Shown here in pieces: positions 19,501 to 30,719 of a stretch of DNA of 64,000 bases. This DNA comes from Pogonophryne albipinna (taxonomy: Eukaryota; Chordata; Actinopteri; Perciformes; Artedidraconidae): positions 35,478,628 to 35,542,627 of the forward strand of contig CM053249.1 in NCBI GenBank assembly GCA_028583405.1. The letters are read 5' to 3'. Each line of letters starts with the position of its first letter. The first letter of the stretch is position 1. The notes below the pieces were generated by a model, which saw nothing but the letters and a program-made list of their open reading frames with translations, was not told the origin of the DNA and ran no database searches. A program made the translations under genes and the position numbers.

Positions 19501-19849
19501 CCTCCTCATTGACTGTTAAGTGATACACTAGTGTCTCTGCTTCTGAAGGGTAAGACGGAGGACGTGGTGAACATTTGGCGGCTCACACAGACTCTTTGAA
19601 GCCGGTGATGTTATGCAGAGTCAAACCTGTTGAAGAAAACACAACTCCTATTCCACCCCCCCCCCCCCCCACTCTGCTTCTTCTGCATATTGTAATCAAA
19701 GTCTCTGTGATTCTTCTTCTTCTGCCAATTATGAGAGCAGGAGCAGTGAGTATTCTATCACCGGCTGGCAGACAACTTCCAGCCACACTGCGGCGATGGC
19801 CGGGGACACGGCACGCACATTACAATTAACCACTAATCCTTAACAGACG

Positions 19850-20200
19850 AGTTCAAGATGGCAATATAATTTGCCCTCAACTGTTTCTCTTCATTTCCTC
19901 AAAATCTTTTTCAATTTCCCTCCCTGCAATCCCAGGTGTCAGAGCAACTTTGAAAGAGTGAAGATATCAATAATTTATTGGCAGCGAGCATTCATTTAAT
20001 AGGGGCAATAATATTATTTTTTCATACATTTGGCAAGAAATGTTTTTGAAGGACTTAGGGCGTTTTTATCCACTCCGGAGATTAGTCGGAAAAATAATGA
20101 ATTTGAGAGCAGAAGTGGGTAAAGGCATTAACAAGAACTTGAGGGAGATAACTTGAGCAGCAGATAAAAGGCCCCTGAGAACGCAGACTTTAATGTGTCA
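19850..20200. other. candidate conserved non-coding element
   Basis: Repeat-free, non-coding segment with AT-rich homeodomain-like cores (AATAATTTATTGG, ATTCATTTAATAG) and longer complex words. The enhancer suggestion rests on composition only. Confidence 0.22.
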
Positions 20201-20439
20201 TTATTTGGAAGGAAAGCACTTGGCTTCTGAACGGGAAGCAACTTGTTTTGTTCTCTGCCACCTTTAAACACCAAGTGAAGGGTATGATATGCACAGCACT
20301 GTTTTAACACATGAATCACTTTGAATACAGGAACTACTGTAGCATTCTTTATGGTTTGCAGAAAGCTTGAACGCTCCTCTGCTGTGCAGAAGCTACAGGA
20401 ATGTAAATCCTCCTTTCCAGTTGTTTTGATGTCCATAGA

Positions 20440-20534
20440 GTCTTCGGCAATCCTAAACTCCGAAAAAATACTTGTTTCTCCGAATCGAAGGGGAAAAATA
20501 CAAAAGCATTGTACACAATTTAAACCAATCAGCC
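20440..20534. repeat. dispersed repeat, copy 2
   Basis: Matches 10466-10554 in the same orientation with a few substitutions and small indels. Confidence 0.75.
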
Positions 20535-21018
20535 CCACCTAGTGTCAGCAGAAAGTATTACAAATAATGATTACAACAAAATGCAAAAAATAATAATATA
20601 TATATATATATAAAATATATTTTAAGATCATGGTTAATCATCTGATTCGTCTGTACATTGCTGTTTTAGTATGTGTTCTTCTAATTAGTGTCTACAGTGT
20701 GCCTATTGAGCTGTTTAGAGCCATGTGGCCGGTTTCTACACGGACCACTATTGCGGTAAGCATGTTGTAACTTCCGGTTGTTGTTGTCATTGTCATCTCC
20801 GGGTATCCCGTGTGCCTGTTCTGTTGCTGATAGCTTATTATCTTAACTTAATCGATCGTTTTAAAACTCTTGATCACGGCAACTGCCTGGCGTTTTAATC
20901 ACACGTTACTACAGCTTAAGCACTCACAACTCTCCTTCTCTTAGCGACTGTAACTCCACAGTTGCCTACACTCTTTTCGGGTTTGCTAACGGTAGCTACT
21001 TTAGCTTGATAGCTAGCC

Positions 21019-21876
21019 ATGGCTCTTTCCCCACCCTCGGGTGCTATTCCCTGCTCTAACTGTCTCATGTTTGGTTACTTCCCTACCTCCTTTACTGGTA
21101 CCGATACATGTGTTAAATGAAGTATAGTTGTTAGGTTGGAGGCGGGAATCATAGCCATAGAAGCCCGGCTCTGCATCTTAGAAAGTAACTCAGCTACAGT
21201 AAAGCCCATGTTAGCCGGTGTGGACCGGCAAAAGATAGCTCCTATTAGCCGTCCCCCGGCAACTCCCGAGCAGCAGGAAGACTGGGTGACTGTTCAGAAG
21301 GGGCATAACGCGAAACCCGCAGGTCCCCACCAACCCGTTCACGTATCTAACAGATATTCCCCACTCAGCGAGACACCCGCTGAGAAGCCAACTCTGGTTA
21401 TTGGTAGCTCTATTATGAGACAAGTGAATTTAGAGACCGAAGCCTCCACAGTCAAATGCATTCCGGGGGCCAGAGCGGGCGACGTTGAGGCGCATCTTAA
21501 ACTGCTGGCTAAAAATAAACGTAAATACAGTAGGATTGTTATTCACGTCGGTGGTAATGATGTTCGTTTACGCCAATCAGAATGCACCAAACTTAATGTG
21601 GAGTCGGTGTGTAGTTATGCTAAAACAATGTCGGACACCGTAATCTTCTCTGGTCCCCTCCCCAATCTGATCAATGATGACATGTATAGCCGCATGTCAT
21701 CATTTCAGCGCTAGTTGTCTTGGTGGTGCCCAGCAAACAATGTGGGCTTCGTAAATAATTGGACAGCCTTCTGGGGAAAACCTGGTCTGATTAAGAGAGA
21801 CGGCATTCATCCTACTTTGGAAGGTGCAAATCTCATTTCGGCAAACATTTCAGGGCTTTGTGGACTTAATCCATGA
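21019..21876 (+). pseudogene. LINE ORF1 (SGNH-hydrolase type) with two in-frame stops
   Basis: The frame opens at ATG 21019 and runs 285 codons to TGA 21874. It is broken by TGA at 21118-21120 (codon 34) and TAG at 21712-21714. The first part shows a Cys-x2-Cys pair, and a third Cys lies two codons before the first stop, where a paired Cys would be expected. After a Pro-rich linker comes a GDSL/SGNH-like fold: I-G-S-S-I near 21400 (nucleophile block), V-G-G-N-D near 21550, and D-G-I-H near 21798 (catalytic Asp/His block) after the second stop. Such ORF1 proteins bind the LINE RNA; the esterase role is known only in outline. Confidence 0.8.
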
Positions 21877-21939
21877 CAAACTGGAGTTGAGACCAGGAGG
21901 CGGAGTCGCAGTCTTACACGCTTCTCTGCGCTCTCTCCT

Positions 21940-24900
21940 AGGCAGTCATCCATAGGAATCCCGAACCCAATAAAATACCCAATATTAACGGTGTGTGTGT
22001 CTGCCCAAGGACAATTAAAGGTAAAACCTAATAGAGGTGTCATACATAATAACCTAATAAAAGTAACTGTAACAACTACTACAGTGCAACAAAACAGGAA
22101 TATTAAATGTGGTCTCTTAAACATAAGATCTCTAGCATCTAAAGCAATATTGGTAAATGATTTAATATCAGATTATAATATTGATATATGCTGTCTCACT
22201 GAAACTTGGTTGAGACATGAAGAATATGTCAGCATAAATGAGGCCACTCCACCCAGCCATATCAATACTCATATTGCCCGAGGCGTGGGCCGAGGAGGTG
22301 GAGTTGCAGCAATCTTTGACTCAAGTTTACTTATCAATACTAAACCAAATTAAATTATACCTCCTTTGAAAGTCTCATTTTTAGTCTTACGCATCCGACC
22401 TGGAAAACTTTGCAGCCAATCTTATTTGTTACAGTGTACCGTGCACCAGGTCCTTATTCAGAATTCATATCAGAATTCTCTGAGTTTTTATCAACTTTGG
22501 TACTTAAAACAGATAAAGTAATTATCGTAGGTGACTTTAATATTCATGTTGACGATGATAAAAATAGCCTTACTGTTGCATTTAACTCTATATTAGAATC
22601 TGTTGGTTTCTGTCAGAGTGTAAATAAACCAACCCACTGCTATAATCACACTCTCGACCTTGTTCTGACTTATGGTATTGAAATTGAGCAACTATTAGTC
22701 GAACCGCATAATCCTGCTTTATCCGACCATTTCTTAGTAACTTTTGAAGTATTGTTACTAGACTACAAAGCATTAGTCAAAAGCTCCTGCAGCAGAAACC
22801 TATCTGTTAGTGCTATAGCCAAATTTAAGGAAGAGATTCCACCAATATTTAACTCGATAGCATGTCTGCATGTAGGGGAGGAAACTTATACAAAATGTAC
22901 ACCACCCCAAATTGATCATGTTGTTGATAGTGCTACAGATGCGCTGCGAATAAAATTAGACTCTGTTGCTCCTTTGAAAAAGAAGAAAATAAAACAACAT
23001 AGATTAGCTCCATGGCATAATGCCGAAACCCGCAAAAATAAAGCAAAAGTCGAGACAACTTGAAAGGATATGGCGTTCCACTAAACTTGAAGAATCTCGT
23101 TTAATTTGGCATATTACTCTCAATGAATATAAGAAAGCACTGCGTAAAGCGAGAGCAGCCTACTACTCTTCATTAATAGATGAGAATAAGAATAATGCAA
23201 GATTTCTTTTCAGCACTGTAGCCAGGCTGACAGAGAGCCACAGCTCGATTGAGCCTTCTATTCCCATAGCACTCAGTAGTAATGATTTTATGTGCTTTTT
23301 TAACGATAAAATTGTTACTCTTAGAAACAAAATTAATGACCTCTTGCCTTTGACCAGTATAGTGTTATCAACAGCTCCCGGAAACGTAAGTTCTAATATT
23401 ACACTAGATAGTAAATTAGAATGCTTTTCAGCCATTAACCTTGAACAATTAAATTCAATGATTCTCTCTTCTAAACCATCAACATGTATGTTAGACCCAA
23501 TTCCAACTAAGCTGTTGAAGGAAGTTTTTCCATTAATTAGCACTTCTTTATTAAATATTATGAATATGTCTTTATTATCAGGCTATGGTCCACAATCATT
23601 CAAAGTAGCAGTGATAAAACCGCTTCTTAAAAAGCACAACCTCGATCCAGAGGTTTTAGCCAATTATAGACCTATTTCTAATCTTCCGTTCCTCTCAAAA
23701 ATTCTTGAGAAAGCAGTCGCAAAACAGTTGTGTGATTACTTAAAAAACAATGATTTATTTGAAGATTTTCAGTCTGGCTTTAGAACACATCATAGCACAG
23801 AGACAGCTCTGGTTAAAGTCACAAATGACATTCTAATAGCCTCTGACAAGGGACTTGTCTCTATTCTTGTTTTGCTCGATCTCAGTGCTGCATTTGATAC
23901 TATCGATCATGATATCTTATTGCAAAGACTAGAGCACTTAGTTGGCATACAGGGAACTGCTTTAGGCTGGTTTAGGTCCTATCTATCTGAACGCTCTCAG
24001 TTTGTACGTGTCAATGATGAATCTTCCACACAAACCAAAGTTAGCCATGGAGTGCCACAGGGCTCAGTGCTCGGACCTATTTTGTTCACATTATATATGC
24101 TTCCGTTAGGCAATATTATAAGGAATCATTCTGTAAATTTTCATTGTTATGCAGATGATACTCAACTATATTTATCAATCAAGCCTGATGAAATTAATCA
24201 TCTAAATAAAATTCAAGACTGCCTCAAGGACTTAAAAACGTGGATGACCTTAAACTTTTTGATGTTAAACACGACCAAAACTGAAGTTATTGTACTTGGC
24301 CCGAAGAATCTACGAAACAAATTATCTAAAGATATACTAACTATGGATGGCATTAATTTGGCCTCCAGTGAGGCTGTAAGGAATCTTGGTGTTATATTTG
24401 ATCAGGATTTATCCTTTAACGCCCACATAAAATCAATTTCAAGGACTGCCTACTTCCATCTACGTAACATTGCAAAAATCAGGCATATCTTGCCTCAAAA
24501 CGATGCAGAGAAACTAGTCCATGCATTTGTTACTTCAAGGCTGGATTATTGTAACTCTTTATTATCAGGGTGTACCAAGAAGTCAGTCAAGTCGCTTCAG
24601 CTGATTCAAAAAGCTGCAGCTCGTGTACTAACCAGAGTTAGGAAAAGGGACCACATTACTCCTGTTCTGGCTGCCTTACACTGGCTCCCTATAGAACACA
24701 GGATAGAATTTTAAATTCTTCTTCTCGCCTACAAAGCCCTTAATGGGCAGGCGCCATCTTACCTTAAAGAACTCATTATACCCTACTGTCCTACTAGGGC
24801 ATTGCGTTCCAAGAATGCAGGGTTGTTGGTTGTTCCTAGAGTCTCTAAAAGTACAATGGGAGCCAGAGTCTTTTCTTATCAAGCCCCACATTTGTGGAAT

Positions 24901-24990
24901 CAGCTTCCAGTTTGTGTTCGGGCGGCAGACACCCTATCCGTTTTTAAGAGTGCGCTTAAGACCTTCCTTTTTGATAAAGCTTATAGTTAG
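21940..24990 (+). pseudogene. LINE ORF2: endonuclease-reverse transcriptase, frameshifted
   Basis: This is the polyprotein that nicks target DNA and reverse-transcribes LINE RNA. An APE-type endonuclease is visible: LNIRSL near 22111, the TETWL glutamate at 22201, GDFNIH at 22530 and SDH at 22722. Reverse transcriptase blocks follow: [12 protein letters not shown] near 23880, [10 protein letters not shown] near 24050 and the catalytic Y-A-D-D at 24148-24159. The C-terminal region continues in frame to the stop at 24988-24990. Lesions: about one base is missing near 22348-22355, one extra A in the A-run at 23034-23038, and a TAA replaces a codon at 24712-24714. ORF2 lies in the same frame as ORF1; between them I see only the TGA at 21874. 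The true start of ORF2 is unclear. Confidence 0.9.
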
Positions 24991-25602
24991 GGCTGATTAG
25001 ATTCAGCCCCTAGTTTTGCTGATATAGGCTTAGTTTGTCGGGGGACATCTTACTTCTTCCTTCTCTCTGTCTATACCTGTGTACTCTCATGTTCCGATTA
25101 ACCCAGCTTCCCCAAATTTCTTTCTTTTTGGTGTCTATATACGCTGGGATCCGGAGTCATGGATGATCCTGCGGTCCTGTGTCCTGCATCGCGAGCCCTG
25201 GATCTTGAGTCGTGGCTGTGGTCCTGGATCATAGGTCCTGGATGGATATCCTCGTGGATTCATCTTCCTATTATACACACATGCATTTCCAAACATTTGG
25301 ACTACCTATGTTGCAAATTTATTATCTTTTCAATTTACACACGGCATCTATTACACGTCTGTCCGTCCTGGGAGAGGGATCCCTCCTCTGTTGCTCTCCC
25401 TGAGGTTTCTCCCATTTTTCCCTTTAAAACTGTGGGTTTTCTTTGGAAGTTTTTCCTTGTACGATGTGAGGGTCTAAGGACAGAGGGTGTCGTATTGTCA
25501 TACTGATATTTTGTACAAACTGTGAAGTCCACTGAGACAAATGTAACATTTGTGATATTGGGCTATATAAATAAACATTGATTGATTGATTGATTGATGT
25601 GG

Positions 25603-25844
25603 GACAAAACCCGATCATGCCCCTCCCTCTCACTGTGAACGGTGACTGTAAAAACTACACTGCGCATGCTCAGAGTATTGTCCTATTTAATGTGTGTGGC
25701 AAAAAAATAATGACCATAGGGGCATAGAGCTGCCATCCACACCATACGTCATCTCACATAATTCAGAGCTGATTGCCGCAAGTACGTGTGCCGCAAAAAG
25801 TGTGGTGTGTGAAGAGGAGACGAGAGACGCGTCCTAAAACCAGG
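25603..25844. other. non-coding spacer
   Basis: No feature recognised between the LINE tail and the next repeat. Confidence 0.5.
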
Positions 25845-26110
25845 AAGTAAGCTGCGCATGGCTTCCCTCCACAAAAAAGCAATGAGATTTCTCCATAGGA
25901 TTTTAGAAAATAGCTCAAAACAAGATCTGTGGGAAACGTAGCTGTTAGATAAATGCACGTTTTGTTCAGCCGGATAATATCCACATGTCTACCCTACTTT
26001 TATCATTTTCGAATCATAAATCTATCGATTGGATTTATGATAGACTTTTGAAACTACAAGAAGATAAGGAGGACTTTTACAAAAAAGTAATAGAGATTTT
26101 TGTCCAGAAG
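25845..26110 (+). mobile_element. partial hAT copy related to 42594-43610
   Basis: Bases 25845-26035 match 42920-43110 at high identity (shared GTTCAGCCGGATAATATCC block). Beyond the match, the frame near 26060-26140 (D-K-E-D-F-Y-K-K) may be part of the N-terminal region of a transposase. The copy runs toward the assembly gap, so its 3' end is not visible and no TIR was found on the left. Confidence 0.65.
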
Positions 26111-26195
26111 GATAGGCAAATGGACTTCATCTTCAAGTCAAGGTAAGACCGCAATTTATATTATATTATTATTATTAGTATTATTAATAATGCTA

Positions 26196-27195
26196 NNNNN
26201 NNNNNNNNNNNNNNNNNNNNNNNNNNNNNNNNNNNNNNNNNNNNNNNNNNNNNNNNNNNNNNNNNNNNNNNNNNNNNNNNNNNNNNNNNNNNNNNNNNNN
26301 NNNNNNNNNNNNNNNNNNNNNNNNNNNNNNNNNNNNNNNNNNNNNNNNNNNNNNNNNNNNNNNNNNNNNNNNNNNNNNNNNNNNNNNNNNNNNNNNNNNN
26401 NNNNNNNNNNNNNNNNNNNNNNNNNNNNNNNNNNNNNNNNNNNNNNNNNNNNNNNNNNNNNNNNNNNNNNNNNNNNNNNNNNNNNNNNNNNNNNNNNNNN
26501 NNNNNNNNNNNNNNNNNNNNNNNNNNNNNNNNNNNNNNNNNNNNNNNNNNNNNNNNNNNNNNNNNNNNNNNNNNNNNNNNNNNNNNNNNNNNNNNNNNNN
26601 NNNNNNNNNNNNNNNNNNNNNNNNNNNNNNNNNNNNNNNNNNNNNNNNNNNNNNNNNNNNNNNNNNNNNNNNNNNNNNNNNNNNNNNNNNNNNNNNNNNN
26701 NNNNNNNNNNNNNNNNNNNNNNNNNNNNNNNNNNNNNNNNNNNNNNNNNNNNNNNNNNNNNNNNNNNNNNNNNNNNNNNNNNNNNNNNNNNNNNNNNNNN
26801 NNNNNNNNNNNNNNNNNNNNNNNNNNNNNNNNNNNNNNNNNNNNNNNNNNNNNNNNNNNNNNNNNNNNNNNNNNNNNNNNNNNNNNNNNNNNNNNNNNNN
26901 NNNNNNNNNNNNNNNNNNNNNNNNNNNNNNNNNNNNNNNNNNNNNNNNNNNNNNNNNNNNNNNNNNNNNNNNNNNNNNNNNNNNNNNNNNNNNNNNNNNN
27001 NNNNNNNNNNNNNNNNNNNNNNNNNNNNNNNNNNNNNNNNNNNNNNNNNNNNNNNNNNNNNNNNNNNNNNNNNNNNNNNNNNNNNNNNNNNNNNNNNNNN
27101 NNNNNNNNNNNNNNNNNNNNNNNNNNNNNNNNNNNNNNNNNNNNNNNNNNNNNNNNNNNNNNNNNNNNNNNNNNNNNNNNNNNNNNNNNNNNNNN
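26196..27195. other. assembly gap, exactly 1000 N
   Basis: The run is exactly 1000 N, the size usually used for a gap of unknown length. It abuts a minisatellite on its right, so collapsed tandem repeats are the likely cause. Confidence 0.99.
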
Positions 27196-27600
27196 ACAGG
27201 TAATGATGACTCGGACTCGACTCGGACACTCCTTGGGTGACTCGGACTTGGACTCGGACTCGAACATAGGTAATGATGACTCGGACTTGACTCGGACACT
27301 CCTTGGTGACTCGGACTTGGACTCGGACTCGAACACAGGTAATGATGACTCGGACTCGACTCGGACACTCCTTGGGTGACTCGGACTTGGACTCGGACTC
27401 GAACACAGGTAATGATGACTCGGACTCGACTCGGACACTCCTTGGGTGACTCGGACTTGGACTCGGACTCGAACACAGGTAATGATGACTCGGACTCGAC
27501 TCGGACACTCCTTGGGTGACTCGGACTCGACTACGACTCTCCCTTGGTGACTCGGACTCGGACTCGAAGAGTGGTGACTAGAGAGTGACTTGGACTCGTG
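27196..27600. repeat. 69-70-bp minisatellite, at least 4.5 units
   Basis: The block TAATGATGACTCGGAC recurs at 27201, 27271, 27340, 27410 and 27480. Periods are 70, 69, 70 and 70. Each unit is itself made of GACTCG / GACTTG hexamers. Degenerate units continue to about 27610. The array probably extends into the gap. Confidence 0.95.
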
Positions 27601-27610
27601 AATTGGTGAC

Positions 27611-28822
27611 TTGACGACAACTATAAAGTAGATTTTAAAAACGTTTTATAGAATAAAAGCTCACTGCTGGACGTTGTAGAAATCAAAGGGTTAAAAAGTC
27701 GGGCTGATTGACAGAGTGGCAGCTGTCTGAAATCATTTCCTAATTACTAATCAGCGTCGCTGCACCTTTAAAAGCACAGCACCTGAAAGAAGGGCAGTAA
27801 TCCAACTACAGAGGGAGAGAAGGGAGAAGGGAGAAGGGAGAAGAATCCTCCACAATCCTCCACAATCCTCCATTACAAACTAAAAAGCATGCGTCCAGCA
27901 GCAGCAACGTCGCTCAGAAGAAACATCAAAGAAGCATCACTGGTGCAGCCATAAAAAGCTGGAGAGGCGGCCGGTGAGAGACGAACTGTTTGTTTATTTA
28001 AGAGTCATAAAACTTGCCGTTCGTGGGGAACGTTAGAACGTACGTTCTAGTTCATTGTCATTTGTTTGTTTGATGTCCTCAAGCTAGACCAGTGGTTCTC
28101 AAACTTTTTCTGTCATTCCCCACTTTGAACAGGTGGGCCCTTTCAAGCCCCACCTGTTCCTCATCGCTCCAATAAAATGGCAGGCCAAGCTTAAAATTGT
28201 CAAATCGTTTTACAACAGGGGTCTCCAACCTTTTTTAGGATGAGAGCTACTTTCAAAAAAATAAAACAAGTCGTGAGCTACTTTTACTCCTCTTTTACAG
28301 TTTTTTTGCAGTGTATATATTTAGCACATTGTAACATTATTGCTTACCTTTAACCTTTGTGTGCTGTTTGGGTATGTAGGACCCGTTTCCAATGTTAAAA
28401 TGTATTCAATTTAATTAAAGATGTTTTTTTTAAATGTTGAAGTGAAATGCATCAATCTGGTGCACTTTGAGCACAAAATGAATTGATGGATACATCTCTC
28501 AACACTCTATGAAAGGGAGCTGTATACTTTTCAATAATCCAAACATCTTTAGAATATGATCACAACCAATAACTAATAATTTCAACTTGTTTATTCTTAT
28601 CTTATGTTACCTAGTTAGCATCACTCACCTTTTAACATTTTTTTTGTTTGGGGAATCATTAATTTTAGGGTGAAGACTTGGTTAGGTTTAGGATTAGGGT
28701 AAGATTAAGGGTTAGGGTTAGGCATGTGTTGGTTATGGTTAAGGTTAGGATAAGTCTCCAGGAAATGCATGTCAAGTCAATGTAATGTCCCCTGAAGTGA
28801 TGTATACATGGTGTGTGTGTGT
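27611..28822. other. non-coding with hAT-type remnants and telomere-like motifs
   Basis: CAGTGGTTCTCAAACTTTTT at 28090 and CAGGGGTCTCCAACCTTTTT at 28217 look like left termini of two hAT/Charlie-type elements; no matching right ends with TSDs were found. Bases 28420-28490 resemble 51345-51400 inside another hAT (CATCAATCTGGTGCACTTTG). Degenerate TTAGGG motifs lie at 28676-28725. Confidence 0.5.
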
Positions 28823-30272
28823 CAGTAGCATAGGCAGAAATGTACTTTAGGGTGGGCCTGTAAAAAATAGGGTGGGCCAGATTTTTCTTCTGGCATCAGA
28901 AGCTAACAACAATCCCCGCCAGTACCGGTGGCAGACTACTTTTGGAATACTTTCTTTTTCCATAACAGATGGGTATGTTTTGGTGAACAGGAGACACGTA
29001 TTTTACTGTTTTAATGGCTTATCAAGAACTCAAACACGACATCTTGGTGTAATTCTGGACAGCTCCCTCTTATCTGCACCCCACATAAAAAACATCAACC
29101 GGACTGCATTCTTTGTACTGTCTTAAAACCTTTCCTTAGAATATGTTATGAATTGTAAGGTGTCCTTGGGTGCTTTGAAAGGCGCCCCTAAATAGAATGA
29201 ATTATCATTATTATTATCTGAAACGATGTAATAACTTTTAAAACTTGTTCCAGTCACTTGCCCCATGCATTCAGCAGCAGCAGGCCATTCACTTTGATTT
29301 TATCCCATTATAAATGTCATCATTTTGACAATAAAGAAATGCTCCATATAAACGTTATCTTCCACATTTTATCTAACCATCTCCGTTTCTAACTTTCAAT
29401 ATATTTTAAAAGAGATCTCTCTCTCTCTCTCATCTGCGTGCGGGGGCGGGGCCTCACAGACACGCTGCAGCTCTCTCTCGCTCACAGACATGCTGCAGCG
29501 CTGTGCAGTGCACACAATTCTGCCGGTAATGAATATTACATTTTGTGAGGAAACTTTTCCACCAATAATTCCAATAAGTATTCCAAAATGTATTCACTTC
29601 AGGTTTACGAAAGTAACTGTAATCAGATTACTCGTTTTTCAAATGTAACGCCAGCTGAATACACTTGCTTTTTGTATTCTGATTACGTAACGCCGTTACA
29701 TGTATTCCGTTACAACCCAACCCTGTGTATATCTCTCCGGACTGTCCACCAGCAGATGAAAAACACCCACCTATCCGCCTCTTCCCAGGGACGAGGGAAC
29801 CATGCGGCAGTTTCCGTTAAACATTTTTTTTCAGCAGCAGGAGAGGTGGGGAGAGGGAGGCGGGGCTATTTCATCGTTTTCAGAAAATGATCGTATAGAT
29901 CGCTGATGAGGGCAACTCTTCTTGGAGTCTGGCTTTTTAAAAAAAACAAAGTTCATTAGTGAACTTTGAGCCATCATTTATTTTTGCAGGCAGCTCTGCC
30001 TCTCTCACGTTAATATGGCGCGTGCCGGAACCAACAATCAGTTTTTACCGTAAATGAGTTTGGTTCAGAGGATAAAACACATACAACATTAATTAAACTT
30101 GATATTTGTTCACTTGAATTTCACTTTGAATGCTTGGATATTCTCAATGGGTGAATACATTTTTTTTATATTAATAATAAAAAAAAAAAATTAAAAAAAA
30201 AATTAAAATGACACCGAAGCTTTCTCAGGGTGGGCCAATGAGTAAACTGGCCCTATGGTGGCTACGCCACTG
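28823..30272. mobile_element. hAT-like non-autonomous element with nested LINE piece
   Basis: The left end begins CAGTAGCATAGGC and the right end is GCTACGCCACTG, giving imperfect TIRs with GGGTGGGCC subterminal blocks. The octamer GTGTGTGT flanks both sides (28815-28822 and 30273-30280). Because both sides are TG repeat, this TSD is less diagnostic. The interior holds a truncated LINE fragment near 29010-29215 and no hAT transposase. Confidence 0.65.
29015..29215 (+). pseudogene. 5'-truncated LINE fragment (RT C-terminal part)
   Basis: The frame from about 29020 to 29126 reads LGVILDSSL followed by P-H-I-K-N-I-N-R-T-A-F-F. This is the region downstream of the RT active site in L2-type ORF2 and resembles 24388-24450 of the long LINE. 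A stop follows, then a tail (GGCGCCCCTAAATAGAATG and ATT repeats). Its 3' end differs from the 20745 LINE, so it comes from another family. Confidence 0.7.
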
Positions 30273-30352
30273 GTGTGTGTGTGTGTGTGTGTGTGATGTT
30301 TACATATGTCTGTAAATTATTTTGGTTTCAGTTGTGTGTGTGTGTGTGTGAG

Positions 30353-30560
30353 CAGGCTCGGATTGGCCATCGGGAGATTCGGGACTTTTCCCGGTGGGCT
30401 GCTGCCTTCGGTGGGCCGCTGGCTCTGGCATAGGTGGGCCGTGGACTTTCACAGCGCCGCTGCGCCGGCACCGCATCCGCCGCCGCAAACACCCGGCGGC
30501 TCTGGTGCAGTGCCGCTGTGAAAGTCCACCGCCGTTGTGAGTCTCCGGCTGTAACAGTCC
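30353..30560. repeat. GC-rich repeat with hairpin, hAT-terminus-like start
   Basis: CAGGCTCGGATTGGCCATC resembles the terminus seen at 13961. GTGGACTTTCACAGC (about 30440) and its complement (about 30520) form a stem. A GGTTCGATTCTGG motif near 30580 resembles a pol III B box, but no A box or tRNA fold was found. Confidence 0.4.
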
Positions 30561-30719
30561 ACTACCGCCCGTGAGGACCAGGTTCGATTCTGGCCTGAGG
30601 TCCAAAAAATGTATTTGTAAAAAAAAAAAAAATCTCCCGTTCATCGCGTCCGTTTGCGACCCACCAATCACATCCCTGCGCCCCACCAGTGGGGCGCGCC
30701 CCACACTGAGAAACGCTCT

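Larger units (their letters stand above)
20745..25602 (+). mobile_element. L2/CR1-type LINE, near full length, inactive
   Basis: A non-LTR retrotransposon of about 4.9 kb. A GC-richer 5' UTR precedes two ORFs in the same reading frame. ORF1 has a zinc-ribbon-like start and an SGNH-hydrolase domain; ORF2 has an endonuclease and a reverse transcriptase. A 3' UTR of about 600 bp ends in AATAAA and (ATTG)n. The 5' edge is estimated from the change in composition. ORF1 carries two internal stops; ORF2 has two frameshifts and one stop, so the copy is dead. Its 3' tail matches the short elements at 4811 and 8838. Confidence 0.85.

Noticed and set aside
26100..27508. Very long open frames across the gap
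   Set aside because: They are open only because N bases cannot be stops; the right part is the 70-bp minisatellite.
27196..27600. CRISPR-like regular array
   Set aside because: Units are directly tandem without unique spacers, and the sequence is eukaryotic.
30575..30600. Pol III B-box-like GGTTCGATTCTGG suggesting a tRNA or SINE
   Set aside because: No A box at the right distance and no cloverleaf could be drawn.
28090..30717. Single hAT/Charlie element from CAGTGGTTCTCAAAC to the GAGAAACGC end at 30717
   Set aside because: The terminal similarity is loose and no TSD was found; a better supported hAT lies within this interval.
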